Positions 46,672-55,719 of a stretch of 64,000 nucleotides of DNA are shown here, piece by piece. The position numbers and the translations under genes were made by a program. The notes below the pieces were generated by a model. It did not search any database, was not told where the DNA came from, and saw nothing but the letters and a program-made list of their open reading frames with translations. Numbering within the stretch: the first letter of the stretch is position 1; every line of letters starts with the position of its first letter. This stretch comes from Cetobacterium_A somerae (GTDB lineage Bacteria > Fusobacteriota > Fusobacteriia > Fusobacteriales > Fusobacteriaceae): the NCBI RefSeq assembly GCF_044784365.2, contig NZ_CP173065.2. The stretch is one strand, 5' to 3'.

Positions 46672-47871
46672 TTAAATAATCTCCTCTATTCTACTAATTA
46701 TTTTTCCATTTTTTATAGTTGTCTCAATTGAATCTCCAAGTTTTACTTGAGAACTTTCTTTTATTACCTTATCGCCTATTTTAGTTATACTGTAACCCCT
46801 TTTTAAAACATTTAAAGGATTTAAAGCAATTATTTTTTCTGTACACACTTCTAACTCGTGACTTTTATTTCTAAATATTTTTTTCATAATATCTTCGATT
46901 TTCTCTTCTTTTGATACTAACATTTGATTTTTTTCCTCTATAGCCTTTATAAAATTCTTTAGTACATAACTACTTTGTAGCTGTTTTATCTCATCTTTTT
47001 TCTTTTTTATTACTCTATTGATACTATCTTTTACTCTTTTTTCTTTTTCTAACAATTGTTTTTCTATCTCTTTTTTTACAGGAATAGATATTTCTATTGC
47101 TTGAGTTGGAGTCGCTGCTCTAACGTCTGCTACTAAATCAGATAATAAATTATCTATCTCATGACCTACAGCTGATATTATTGGTTTTTCACTTTGAAAA
47201 AATGCTCTTGCTACTTCTTCCTCATTAAAAGCCCACAAGTCTTCAACACTTCCTCCACCTCTACCTGCAATAATTAAATCTATTTCCGGTATTTTATTTA
47301 ATGTTTCAATACCCTTTACAATCTCCTCTTTAGCTCCTACACCTTGAACTTTAGCTGAATAAATATAAATATCTATATTTTCAAATCTTTTTCTTGTTGT
47401 ATTTACTATATCATGAAATGCTGCTCCTGTATACGCTGTTACAATTCCTATTGCCTTTGGATATTTAGGTAAAACTTTTTTAAATAATGGTGAAAATAAC
47501 CCTTCCCTCTCTAAATCCTTCTTTAACTTTTCTAACTTTGCAAACATCTCACCAAGCTTATCTTCTTTTTGTACATGTCTAACCAGTACCTGAAAATCTC
47601 CTCTAGCTTCATAGAAGCCAACATCTCCAAATATCTTTACAGAATCTCCCTCTTTTAAATCTTCAGCTATTCTTTTAAATTTATAATTAAATGCTGCACA
47701 TTTTATCTGACTCTGTTTATCTTTTAAAGTAAAATATAAATGACCACTTTTATAGTATGTTACTCCTGAAAGCTCTCCCTTTAAAAAAAATTCTTGAAAG
47801 TTTGGGTTTTCATCTATATATCCTTTTACCATTTTATTAAACTCTGTTACACTATAAATTTTCTCTTCCAT
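46672..47871 (-). CDS. xseA: Exodeoxyribonuclease VII large subunit
   Basis: The 399 residues have an N-terminal OB-fold (about 1-100), the catalytic XseA core with G-I-V-T-A-Y-T-G-A-A-F-H-D, I-I-A-G-R-G-G-G-S-V-E-D-L-W-A-F-N and H-E-I-D, then a long charged coiled-coil region. It degrades single-stranded DNA to oligonucleotides with XseB. No xseB is encoded in the neighbourhood. The ATG follows GGGGTG. Confidence 0.94.
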   Translation of the reverse strand: MEEKIYSVTEFNKMVKGYIDENPNFQEFFLKGELSGVTYYKSGHLYFTLKDKQSQIKCAAFNYKFKRIAEDLKEGDSVKIFGDVGFYEARGDFQVLVRHVQKEDKLGEMFAKLEKLKKDLEREGLFSPLFKKVLPKYPKAIGIVTAYTGAAFHDIVNTTRKRFENIDIYIYSAKVQGVGAKEEIVKGIETLNKIPEIDLIIAGRGGGSVEDLWAFNEEEVARAFFQSEKPIISAVGHEIDNLLSDLVADVRAATPTQAIEISIPVKKEIEKQLLEKEKRVKDSINRVIKKKKDEIKQLQSSYVLKNFIKAIEEKNQMLVSKEEKIEDIMKKIFRNKSHELEVCTEKIIALNPLNVLKRGYSITKIGDKVIKESSQVKLGDSIETTIKNGKIISRIEEII

Positions 47872-47880
47872 AGTTCACCC

Positions 47881-49851
47881 CTACATCTCTAATAACATCA
47901 ATTTTAATTTGTTCATCTCATCTCTTTTCTCTATAGCTTTTTCAAAGTTCAATTCTTCAGATAATACTTTTATTTCCTTAACTAATTTTTTTATCTCCTT
48001 TTCTATATCCTCTTTACTTGTGAAATGCTTAGTTTCAACTATCTTCTCCTCTTCAGCTTCCCAATTAAATAACGATTCTGAAACTTCTCTAAAAATTGTC
48101 TTAGGCTCTATATTGTTTAATAAATTATATTCCCCTTGTTTTCTTCTTCTTCTTTTAGTTTCTTCGATAGCATATTTCATAGAATCAGTCATAACGTCAC
48201 CATACAATATTACTCTTCCATCAACATTTCTAGCTGCTCTTCCTATTGTCTGAACTAATGATCTTTTACTTCTTAAAAAACCTTCTTTATCAGCTTCTAA
48301 AATAGCAACTAATGATACTTCCGGTATATCAAGCCCCTCTCTCAATAAATTTATTCCAATTAAAACGTCAAATTCACCTTTTCTTAATCCTCTAATAATC
48401 TCAATTCTTTCTAAAGTATCTATATCTGAATGCATATACTTTACTTTAACACCTAAAGTTATATAATACTCTGTTAATTCTTCAGCCATCTTTTTGGTTA
48501 AAGTAGTTATTAGAACTCTTTCCTTTTTTAAAGCATTTTTTCTAATCTCATCTAAAAGATCATCTACTTGATTTTTAGTTTCTCTAACTTCTATAATTGG
48601 ATCTAAAATTCCTGTCGGTCTAATTAGCTGTTCAGCTATATGTCCATTAGATTTTTCTATCTCAAAATCTCCTGGAGTAGCTGAAACAAAAATTGTTTGA
48701 CCACAATTTTCTCTGAACTCTTCAAATGTCAAAGGTCTATTATCTAGGGCTGATTTTAATCTAAATCCATTTTCAACTAAAGCTGTCTTTCTTGCTCTAT
48801 CACCATTATACATCCCTCTTATTTGGGGAACACCAATATGAGATTCATCTATATAAACAATAAAATCTTTAGGAAAATAATCCATTAATGTATCTGGTTT
48901 GTCTCCAGGGTTTTTATGTGTTAAGTATCTTGAATAATTTTCAATTCCTTTACAGTAACCAACTTCTCTTATCATTTCTAGATCATAGTCTGTTCTTTGC
49001 TTTAATCTTTGAGCTTCTAAAAGTTTTCCTTTTTCTTCAAACTCTTTTACTTCTTTTTTTAAATCTTTTCTTATCTCCTCTATAATTCTTTCTTGTTCCC
49101 CCTCTTCTGTTACATAATGAGTAGCAGGAGAAATTGCAACTCTTTCTAAATTTCTTTTTATCTTTTGACCTGTCAATGTATTTATTTCAGAAATCTCCTC
49201 AATTTCATCTCCCCAAAACTCTATTCTATAACCATTTTCCATATAAGATGGATATATATCTACTACATCTCCTTTTACCCTAAACTTACCTCTTTCAAAA
49301 GCGATATCATTTCTTTCATATCGTAGTTCTATCAACTTTGATATCAACTTTTTTCTACTATAACCTGTTTTTTTATCAATTGCTATAGTTAAATTTTTAT
49401 AAGTCTCTGGTGATCCAAGTCCATAAATTGCAGATACCGAAGCTACGATTATAACATCTTTTCTATTTATTAAAGCAGCCGTTGCCGCATTTCTAAATTT
49501 ATCTATTTCATCATTTATAGACGAATCTTTCTCTATGTAAGTATCTGTTGTTGCTATATAGGCTTCTGGTTGATAGTAATCATAATATGAAACAAAATAT
49601 TCTACTGCATTTTCTGGAAAAAAACTTCTATACTCTGCAAATAACTGTGCTGCCAATGTTTTATTCGGAGCTAATATCAATGCTGGTCTACCACTTTCTT
49701 TTATTATATTAGCTATTGTAAATGTCTTTCCTGAACCAGTTACCCCTAGTAATGTTTGATCTTTTACACCTTCATCTAATCCTTTAATTAATTTTTTAAT
49801 TGCTTCTGGTTGATCTCCTGTTGGACTATATTTTGAATTTAATTTAAACAT
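47881..49851 (-). CDS. uvrB: Excinuclease ABC subunit B
   Basis: Nucleotide excision repair helicase-like subunit. The 656 residues have Walker A G-V-T-G-S-G-K-T-F near residue 38, the beta-hairpin Y-Y-D-Y-Y-Q-P-E-A-Y, helicase motifs including D-E-S-H and Q-T-I-G-R-A-A-R-N, and the C-terminal UVR motif for UvrC binding. Full length for the family. Starts 10 bases upstream of xseA's ribosome binding region, in one transcript. Confidence 0.97.
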   Translation of the reverse strand: MFKLNSKYSPTGDQPEAIKKLIKGLDEGVKDQTLLGVTGSGKTFTIANIIKESGRPALILAPNKTLAAQLFAEYRSFFPENAVEYFVSYYDYYQPEAYIATTDTYIEKDSSINDEIDKFRNAATAALINRKDVIIVASVSAIYGLGSPETYKNLTIAIDKKTGYSRKKLISKLIELRYERNDIAFERGKFRVKGDVVDIYPSYMENGYRIEFWGDEIEEISEINTLTGQKIKRNLERVAISPATHYVTEEGEQERIIEEIRKDLKKEVKEFEEKGKLLEAQRLKQRTDYDLEMIREVGYCKGIENYSRYLTHKNPGDKPDTLMDYFPKDFIVYIDESHIGVPQIRGMYNGDRARKTALVENGFRLKSALDNRPLTFEEFRENCGQTIFVSATPGDFEIEKSNGHIAEQLIRPTGILDPIIEVRETKNQVDDLLDEIRKNALKKERVLITTLTKKMAEELTEYYITLGVKVKYMHSDIDTLERIEIIRGLRKGEFDVLIGINLLREGLDIPEVSLVAILEADKEGFLRSKRSLVQTIGRAARNVDGRVILYGDVMTDSMKYAIEETKRRRRKQGEYNLLNNIEPKTIFREVSESLFNWEAEEEKIVETKHFTSKEDIEKEIKKLVKEIKVLSEELNFEKAIEKRDEMNKLKLMLLEM

Positions 49852-49874
49852 CTTTGTGACACCTCCATTAAAAT

Positions 49875-49897
49875 AGGGAGAGGTAACTCCTCTCCCT
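49875..49897 (-). terminator. GC-rich stem-loop between trmN6 and uvrB
   Basis: A 9-bp stem AGGGAGAGG / CCTCTCCCT with a 5-base loop. No real T-run follows on either strand (ATTTTAAT on the minus strand), so termination would be weak. A transcript-processing or 3'-end stabilising role is possible. Confidence 0.5.
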
Positions 49898-49907
49898 TAA
49901 AGTATCT

Positions 49908-50581
49908 CTAGTTATCGTTTAAAAAAATTGGAGTTTCAATTTTTAATATGTTTTTTCTCCCTTTGCTAGCTTCAATTAAAACAATACTTGAATCTTTATC
50001 TTTTGAATAATGAACAAATTTAACTCTTTTAACTGAAAATCCATTTTTTATAAGCTCTTCTGAAATTTCTAAAAATCTATAGCTTTTATGTACCATGAAA
50101 AGCTCACCTCTTGGTTTTAGTAACCTTTTAGCGTTTGCTATAAACTCTTTCAAGTTAAGCTTTATTTCATGTCTTGCTATACTTTTTATATCTTTGTCAT
50201 TAATTTCTTTTCCATCCAAAACCATATATGGTGGATTTGAAATTATATAATCATATGTATTTCCTTCTTGGATATTTTTTATATCCATATTAACAACTTC
50301 TATTCTATCCTCTAATCCATTTCTTTTAACATTTCTAATTGCTAAATCTGCAATCTCTTTTTGAATCTCTACCGCTTTTATTTTAGATATTTTATCTTTA
50401 GCACATAACAATATTGGAATTATACCATTCCCTGTTCCAATTTCTAATATTTTAGAATTTTTCTTTCCATTGAAAAAATTAGCTAATAAAACCGCATCAG
50501 TTCCAAATCTAAATCCTTCTTTTTTTGAATTAAAGTGTACCCTTCACAAATATTAGCTATATCTTCATTTTCAAAAATCAT
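49908..50581 (-). pseudogene. trmN6: tRNA1(Val) (adenine37-N6)-methyltransferase-like gene with a -1 base frameshift
   Basis: The SAM methyltransferase region reads L-E-I-G-T-G-N-G-I-I-P and the catalytic motif I-S-N-P-P-Y. From the ATG at 50581 the frame reads M-I-F-E-N-E-D-I-A-N-I-C-E-G-Y-T-L-I-Q-K-K, then stops at codon 33. The conserved G-F-R-F-G-T-D-A-V-L-L continues in the other frame after an A7 run (50520-50526); eight As would restore a 224-residue protein. The run contains an in-frame A-AAA-AAG heptamer, so a -1 ribosomal shift would give the same full-length product. Possible explanations are sequencing error, true mutation, phase variation or recoding. It follows ricT. Confidence 0.8.
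50519..50525 (-). other. In-frame -1 slippery heptamer A-AAA-AAG in trmN6
   Basis: In the frame from the ATG at 50581 the codons are CAA AAA AAG, so the heptamer A-AAA-AAG has the correct phase for -1 slippage. The shifted reading enters the conserved methyltransferase frame. A GAAGGG purine stretch lies about 14 bases upstream. No computed downstream structure is available. Confidence 0.5.
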
Positions 50582-50590
50582 TTTCTTTTA

Positions 50591-51574
50591 TTACTCCTTT
50601 TCTAAAACCTTATGCTGCAGCTCTTCTGTTGATAAAACATTCTGTAATTTTTTTGCTTCTTTTTTATTAAATTTTATCTCATCAATAAGAACCTTCATAA
50701 TTCCTTTTCCTTCAACATCTACATATAAAAATCCATTTAATGGACTTATACTTGTTACTTTTCCCTCTCCTTTTTGAGTTTTAACAAACTGATTTACAGC
50801 AGGATAAACTCTTAAAGCCTCTTCATATTGCTTATATTCATAATTTATACAGCAAAGTAACCTTCCACATACACCTGATATTTTAGTAGGATTTATTACT
50901 AGCCCCTGATCTCTAGCCATTTTTATTGATACTGAATCAAATTTATTTATAAATGTTCTACAACATAACTCTTTTCCACACACACCAATATTTCCAAGTA
51001 TTCTTGCTTCATCTCTAACACCAATCTGTCTTAACTCTATTCTTAGTTTAAATATATTTGCAAGATCTTTTACTAAATCTCTAAAGTCAATTCTTCCCTC
51101 TGCTGTGAAATAAAATATTAACTTTGTTTTGTCAAATGTATATTCTGTCTCTATTAATTTCATAGGTAACTTATGATGATTAATTCTTTCTTTACAAACT
51201 TTAAACGCTTCTCTAGCTTCTTGACGAAGAACTTCATACTTTTGAATCTCTTCTTCACTAGCTTTTTTTATTACAGGTTTAAGTGGTAATACTAACACTC
51301 TTTCAGGAAGTTGCATTGGCCCACCATAAACAACACCAATCTCCTTACCTCTAATAGTATCTACTATTACTTTATCTCCTTTTTTATACTCTACTTCATC
51401 TACTATTTCAAAGCTATATCTTTTTTTTGTTGTTTCAAACATTACTCCTAATATATTATATAACTTATTAGGATTTGATACTACTTCCTCTTGAGTTTCC
51501 TCTTTTATATTCTCATTCTCTTTTATTGCTTTTTCATCTATATTTTTATCTATATCTAAATTTCCTTGTGTCAT
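50591..51574 (-). CDS. ricT: PSP1-domain protein RicT/YaaT
   Basis: The 327 residues have an acidic low-complexity N-terminus (about 1-40), then the PSP1 domain with the cysteine pattern V-C-G-K-E-L-C-C-R and V-C-G-R-L-L-C-C that holds a 4Fe-4S cluster in the Bacillus Ric complex (RNA processing with RNase Y). The Fe-S role is from the family. The ATG follows GGGAGG. Confidence 0.88.
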   Translation of the reverse strand: MTQGNLDIDKNIDEKAIKENENIKEETQEEVVSNPNKLYNILGVMFETTKKRYSFEIVDEVEYKKGDKVIVDTIRGKEIGVVYGGPMQLPERVLVLPLKPVIKKASEEEIQKYEVLRQEAREAFKVCKERINHHKLPMKLIETEYTFDKTKLIFYFTAEGRIDFRDLVKDLANIFKLRIELRQIGVRDEARILGNIGVCGKELCCRTFINKFDSVSIKMARDQGLVINPTKISGVCGRLLCCINYEYKQYEEALRVYPAVNQFVKTQKGEGKVTSISPLNGFLYVDVEGKGIMKVLIDEIKFNKKEAKKLQNVLSTEELQHKVLEKE

Positions 51575-51612
51575 CTGTCCTCCCGCGAAAATCTTAACAT
51601 TCTATAATATAA

Positions 51613-51621
51613 AGTATATCA
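51613..51621 (-). promoter_or_regulatory. Possible extended -10 promoter for ricT
   Basis: TGATATACT (TGn plus TATACT) about 40 bases before the ricT ATG in the 68-base gap after the TIM-barrel gene. The -35 is poor (TTCTTA). Confidence 0.4.
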
Positions 51622-51642
51622 TATTTTTTATCTTTTAAGAAT

Positions 51643-52593
51643 TTATTTTATATAATTTAATTGTTCTCTAACGACCTCTTCTAAATAATCTAAGGACTGA
51701 AAATTTAGCTCTAAATTTATGTATTTTAAATTGGGTAAGTCATTTAATATTAATTTTAAATTCCCTCTATAAATCTTATGTGGATCAAGATTTTTCATGT
51801 GTTCCCATTCAATTTTAAATTTTCCATTTCTATCTTCACTTGACCATTCTTTTATTTCGTTAGAAAAATCTTTTTCAAAATAATTTTTAAACTCTATTCC
51901 ATTTATATGAACACCATATATAAATTTATTTAGTTCTTTTAATTCTTTTATTTTATTCAAAATATATTGATCTGCTTCTTGAAAACTCTTTATATTTTTT
52001 TCTGTGCATATTATATGAGATAAGTCTAATAAAAACCCTTTTTTTTCATACTTTACTCTTTCAAAAAAATATTTTGTTAATTCGTAGTCTTTTAAAGTTA
52101 ATCCTGGCCATGGTAAATTTTCAAAAAGTAGTAAAGGTCCATCTCCTTTAAAAACTTCATTCACGATTTTCAAAGTTTCATCTAATACCTCTATAGATGT
52201 ATAATCAAAGTTACATGTAAATATATCTTTAGGTCTTACGTGTGAAACATGAAAAACTAAATACTTTGCTTTAATTTTTTTAGCATCTTCAAATTGTTTT
52301 TTAAAAGTTTCTAACAAAATCTCTTTTTTAAAAGAACGATAATAATTTAATATCCCTTCATCATCATAAAAATCTTCTCTTACCTTTTCCATATCCTCTC
52401 TCCAAAACTCTAGCCAAGTCGGATAATATAATAGATGAACTCCTTTTACAGGATACTTTTCATAACTTTCTAAAGGTAAATGATCCCCAATTATTGTTTC
52501 TATACCTGTTATACCTTCGTTTTTTAATTTTTCATATATTTTTAAAAATTTTTCTTCCTCTCCATTTTTAGGAATAAAACTAAAACTTATCAT
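51643..52593 (-). CDS. Xylose-isomerase-like TIM-barrel protein, in the corrinoid uptake locus
   Basis: The 316 residues show the alternating beta-alpha pattern of the xylose isomerase/AP endonuclease-2 barrel, with likely metal ligands on strand ends: H-V-S-H, F-E-N, L-D-L-S-H, V-H-I-N-G and L-E-L-N. Substrate unknown. It overlaps the BtuF-like gene by 14 bases, so the two are translationally coupled and its role is probably tied to corrinoid or metal uptake. It could instead be a sugar-phosphate isomerase or epimerase-type enzyme. Confidence 0.6.
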   Translation of the reverse strand: MISFSFIPKNGEEEKFLKIYEKLKNEGITGIETIIGDHLPLESYEKYPVKGVHLLYYPTWLEFWREDMEKVREDFYDDEGILNYYRSFKKEILLETFKKQFEDAKKIKAKYLVFHVSHVRPKDIFTCNFDYTSIEVLDETLKIVNEVFKGDGPLLLFENLPWPGLTLKDYELTKYFFERVKYEKKGFLLDLSHIICTEKNIKSFQEADQYILNKIKELKELNKFIYGVHINGIEFKNYFEKDFSNEIKEWSSEDRNGKFKIEWEHMKNLDPHKIYRGNLKLILNDLPNLKYINLELNFQSLDYLEEVVREQLNYIK

Positions 52594-53440
52594 TGGAAAG
52601 CACTTCCTTCATCTGTTTTAAAGATTTTAAAACTCTTGTTGATGGTCTATTAATCCCTTCGTCTACAAAATACACTTTTCCAGTTTTTATAGCATCAAGC
52701 TCTCGCCATTCTGGTCTAGTCTTTATATCCTCTATAATCTCTTTTCTATCCTCACCTACAAATATAAATTCAGGATTCTCTTCAATAATAGATTCTAAAG
52801 TCGGCGAAATCCATCCCTCTTGATTTTCAAATATATTTTTTCCACCAGCATTTTCTATAACATCATTTAAAAATGTTTTTCCTCCTGTTGTATATATAGG
52901 ATTATTTAAAATTTCAAAGTATACTCGCTTTTGCCTTTCTTTTTGTGATTTTAACTTTTCTAATTCTTCAGCATAATTATTTTTTAAATTATCACTCTTT
53001 TTTCTCTCATTTAAAAGATTTCCAATTTCATCTATAGATTTTTTAACTTCTTCTAATGAATTTGGAGTTTTCATTACATAAATAGGAATTCCAACCTCAT
53101 CAAAAATATTTAAGCTCTCTTTTCCTTTAGATAGATTGTGTTGGGATGTTATAACTAAATCTGGCATCAGTTCCATTATTTTTTCTTCATTCAATCTATC
53201 TGTATTTAAAATTCCTTTACCTTCTAATTCTTTAGATATTTTTTCAGAATATATATCTACTCCAGCTAAAATATTAACTAATCCCATATCTACTATTATC
53301 TCTGTATTTGATGGAACTGTTGAAATTATTCTCTCTACTTTTTCAGGAATTTCAACTTTACGACCAATTCCATCTACTAATATTCTTGAATATCCAATTG
53401 AAAATACAAATATATTTAACATAAATACCTTTTTTAACAC
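52580..53440 (-). CDS. ABC transporter substrate-binding protein, BtuF-like (corrinoid/metal chelate)
   Basis: The 286 residues have a short signal peptide (to about residue 20), then the periplasmic binding protein fold of helical-backbone type: V-D-G-I-G-R-K-V-E-I-P, V-E-R-I-I-S-T-V-P-S-N-T-E, and a C-terminal R-P-E-W-R-E-L-D-A-I-K-x-G-K-V-Y. This is the BtuF/FhuD/HmuT family; the B12 ligand is inferred from the adjacent riboswitch-controlled receptor. The longest frame starts 81 bases upstream without a site; the GTG at 53440 follows AGGTGG and opens the signal peptide. No permease or ATPase gene is next to it. Confidence 0.8.
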   Translation of the reverse strand: MLKKVFMLNIFVFSIGYSRILVDGIGRKVEIPEKVERIISTVPSNTEIIVDMGLVNILAGVDIYSEKISKELEGKGILNTDRLNEEKIMELMPDLVITSQHNLSKGKESLNIFDEVGIPIYVMKTPNSLEEVKKSIDEIGNLLNERKKSDNLKNNYAEELEKLKSQKERQKRVYFEILNNPIYTTGGKTFLNDVIENAGGKNIFENQEGWISPTLESIIEENPEFIFVGEDRKEIIEDIKTRPEWRELDAIKTGKVYFVDEGINRPSTRVLKSLKQMKEVLSNDKF

Positions 53441-53471
53441 TCGCCCACCTCTTCTATAAAAATATATTTTA

Positions 53472-53480
53472 ATTATAACA
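53472..53480 (-). promoter_or_regulatory. Extended -10 promoter for the BtuF-like gene
   Basis: TGTTATAAT (TGn plus TATAAT) about 32 bases before the GTG start, after the receptor-gene terminator. It would give expression independent of the riboswitch. Confidence 0.5.
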
Positions 53481-53487
53481 CATATGT

Positions 53488-53527
53488 AAAAAATGCTCTT
53501 CTCATATCTTGAAAAGAGCATTTTTTA
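53488..53527 (-). terminator. Intrinsic terminator after the btuB-like gene
   Basis: Stem AAAAAATGCTCTT(tTC) / (GAg)AAGAGCATTTTTT around an about 7-base loop, followed by T-rich sequence on the minus strand, abutting the receptor stop codon. Confidence 0.85.
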
Positions 53528-55405
53528 TTAAAAACTATATTTAAATCCAATATAATAATTTCTTTCTGGTGCAGGGTAGTAATTACGAGTTTTACTATAA
53601 CTACTATATCCTACATAATCATAATATTTTTCATTAAATAAATTATTAATTCCAGCATTTATAACTAATCCATCTTGAAAATCATATACAAAAGTTAATC
53701 CACTTAATAAATAGCTATCTATTTTCTCTCTTTCATTGGCTTCATCATTACTATCGTAAGATTTTCCATAGTATTCCCAAGAGTTATTCATACTTAATTT
53801 TTCATTAAATTTATAATTAAAGTTTAATACTCCCTTTATATTAGGAATTCCAGGAATATCTTTCCCTTCTTTAAACTCTGTTTTCATATAAGTTATTGAT
53901 TCCGATATTGTCAATTTATCAAAATAGTGTTCTAAAGAAAACTCTATTCCTTTTCTCTTACTTGTTCCATCTAAATTTCTATTTTTATTAAATTCATCGT
54001 TTTTATTTACTCCATAGAAAATTTCATTTTCTGTTTCTATATAGAATACTGATGTTGAGATATATGTATTCCCTACAAAATCCTTTACTCCAATTTCATA
54101 AGTTTCTGTTTTTTGAGGATTAAATTCTCCTGCCCAAGCATTTATTTCATCTGTATTAGGTGCTCTAAATCCTTTGGTATAACTTACATATGTAGATCCC
54201 GAATCAGAATATAAATAGCTTCCTGTCAGTTCTATTGCATCTTCTTTAAACTTTCTTGTTACAAATCTATCTCCCTTGTATTCAATATTTTGTCTTCTGT
54301 ATCCTTGAGTAAATCTAAACTTCTCTATTGTAGAACTATTTATTATAAATCCACCTAAAGAGTTTTTTTCAGATTTTCCATTTCCATAAGCAAAATCTCT
54401 TGTCTCTCCCTGATAAATGTCTCCACCAAATACAACATAATTCTCATCTAAATATGAATATTTAAGTTGTGGCTTTAAATATTTAACTTCTGTCTTGTAA
54501 TTACTTCCATTTGAAGAGTAGTTTTCATGAGCATATCTTCCTAATAGTTTAAATTCTAAATCAGAATTTATATTATATAAGTAATCTCCTACAAAATTAT
54601 TTTTCTCTGTTTTTCCATCAATTCTCCAAGCATTTGGATTAGATTGTGTTCTGTCTTCATTAACTTCATCTTTAGTCAATGCTCCCGGAGCTTTAAAATC
54701 ATTTTTAGAATAATTATATTTAAATTTTAACTCTCCATCATTAAGTTTATATCTACTTCTAAATCCAAAACTTTGTAAATCATCTTTAGAATAATCCCTA
54801 TATCCATCTTTTTCTTTTTTCAAATAATCTACTTCAACTAAAAGCTTTTCTCCTATTTTAGTTCCATATGTAATTTGCTGTTTTTTTAATCCATAAGATC
54901 CTATTTCACTATTTAAGCTTCCATAATTTTTTTTATTTTCAGGTGCTTTTGTCACTATATTTATTGTTCCTCCAACTGCTCCATCTCCGTATAAAACTGA
55001 GCCTCCAGAAGGTATTACTTCAATTCTCTCTATATTATCTACTGGAATATTGCTTGTTTGATATCCTGATAAATCAATCGAATTAATTGGCGCTCCATCA
55101 ACTAATACTATAACATTTGACTTTGCTGTAGGCCCTTGACCTCTTATATCAAAAGCGGCATCTGCTCCACCCATCTCTTTTACAATAACACTTGATACTA
55201 ATTTTAAAGCTTCTGCTACTGTTTTCGCTCCCCTTTGCGTTATCTCTTCTCCTGTTAATACAGTTATATTTTTAGGTATATCTGCTATTGTTGTCTCTGT
55301 ATTTTCACTCGTTATAACACTTTCTTCTAATTTCACAACCTTGTCTTGTCCCATTGATAAACTAGATGCAAGAATCAGTCCTGCAATATAAAATCTTTTT
55401 TTCAT
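53528..55405 (-). CDS. btuB: TonB-dependent outer-membrane receptor, BtuB-like
   Basis: The 625 residues have an N-terminal signal peptide (to about residue 19), a plug domain with I-x-V-L-T-G-E-E-I, D-I-R-G-Q-G-P, V-L-V-D-G-A-P-I-N and I-E-V-I-P-S-G-G-S-V-L-Y-G, then a 22-strand-type beta barrel ending in aromatic Phe (Y-I-G-F-K-Y-S-F). The immediate upstream cobalamin riboswitch makes a vitamin B12/corrinoid receptor the best assignment. AGGAGG sits 12 bases before the ATG. Confidence 0.9.
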   Translation of the reverse strand: MKKRFYIAGLILASSLSMGQDKVVKLEESVITSENTETTIADIPKNITVLTGEEITQRGAKTVAEALKLVSSVIVKEMGGADAAFDIRGQGPTAKSNVIVLVDGAPINSIDLSGYQTSNIPVDNIERIEVIPSGGSVLYGDGAVGGTINIVTKAPENKKNYGSLNSEIGSYGLKKQQITYGTKIGEKLLVEVDYLKKEKDGYRDYSKDDLQSFGFRSRYKLNDGELKFKYNYSKNDFKAPGALTKDEVNEDRTQSNPNAWRIDGKTEKNNFVGDYLYNINSDLEFKLLGRYAHENYSSNGSNYKTEVKYLKPQLKYSYLDENYVVFGGDIYQGETRDFAYGNGKSEKNSLGGFIINSSTIEKFRFTQGYRRQNIEYKGDRFVTRKFKEDAIELTGSYLYSDSGSTYVSYTKGFRAPNTDEINAWAGEFNPQKTETYEIGVKDFVGNTYISTSVFYIETENEIFYGVNKNDEFNKNRNLDGTSKRKGIEFSLEHYFDKLTISESITYMKTEFKEGKDIPGIPNIKGVLNFNYKFNEKLSMNNSWEYYGKSYDSNDEANEREKIDSYLLSGLTFVYDFQDGLVINAGINNLFNEKYYDYVGYSSYSKTRNYYPAPERNYYIGFKYSF

Positions 55406-55439
55406 TTAATTTAATCCTCCCATTCTGTCACTCGCAGTT

Positions 55440-55585
55440 TATTTTTATGGCAGGTATCCTGACTCAACTTCATCCTCCAATAGCCCTTCCCAGTTTCCCA
55501 GTGGTTTATCTATTTTTGTCCATTTTACAGTGGCGTGACCGTTTAAGCTTTTCACTTAATTCCCTTTTAATTTATAAAAACCATA
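55440..55585 (-). promoter_or_regulatory. Cobalamin riboswitch upstream of btuB
   Basis: The B12 box AGTCAGGATACCTGCC (55449-55464) matches the consensus closely, and GCCACTG (55528-55534) and the G-G-T-C-A-C-G region lie at the expected spacing. A TTTTTAT/ATAAAAA P1 helix encloses the aptamer. The ribosome binding site GGGAGG (about 55418-55423) is close downstream, so translational control is likely, though the switching pairing was not computed. Together with the flanking promoters this accounts for the 314-base gap between btuB and ogt. Confidence 0.9.
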
Positions 55586-55592
55586 ACGTCTT

Positions 55593-55598
55593 ATTATA
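55593..55598 (-). promoter_or_regulatory. Likely -10 box (TATAAT) for the riboswitch-btuB transcript
   Basis: TATAAT in the context TATAGTATAATAAG about 8 bases before the predicted aptamer start. The -35 region is A/T-rich with no clear consensus. Confidence 0.55.
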
Positions 55599-55662
55599 CT
55601 ATAATCACTTCATTTTTAAAAGTTTTAAACAATAAGTGAACAAAATATATTTTAAATTAACC

Positions 55663-55691
55663 TTGATTTATTTATATTTTTTAAGTACAAT
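55663..55691 (+). promoter_or_regulatory. Promoter for ogt
   Basis: TTGATT (55663-55668), 17-base spacer, TACAAT (55686-55691), about 28 bases before the ogt start. Confidence 0.7.
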
Positions 55692-55719
55692 TTAGATAAA
55701 AAATTTTTAAGGAGAGTTT

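Noticed and set aside
55366..55635. An 89-codon plus-strand frame opposite the btuB 5' region
   Set aside because: It overlaps the cobalamin riboswitch on the other strand, has no ribosome binding site, and its peptide shows no recognisable feature.
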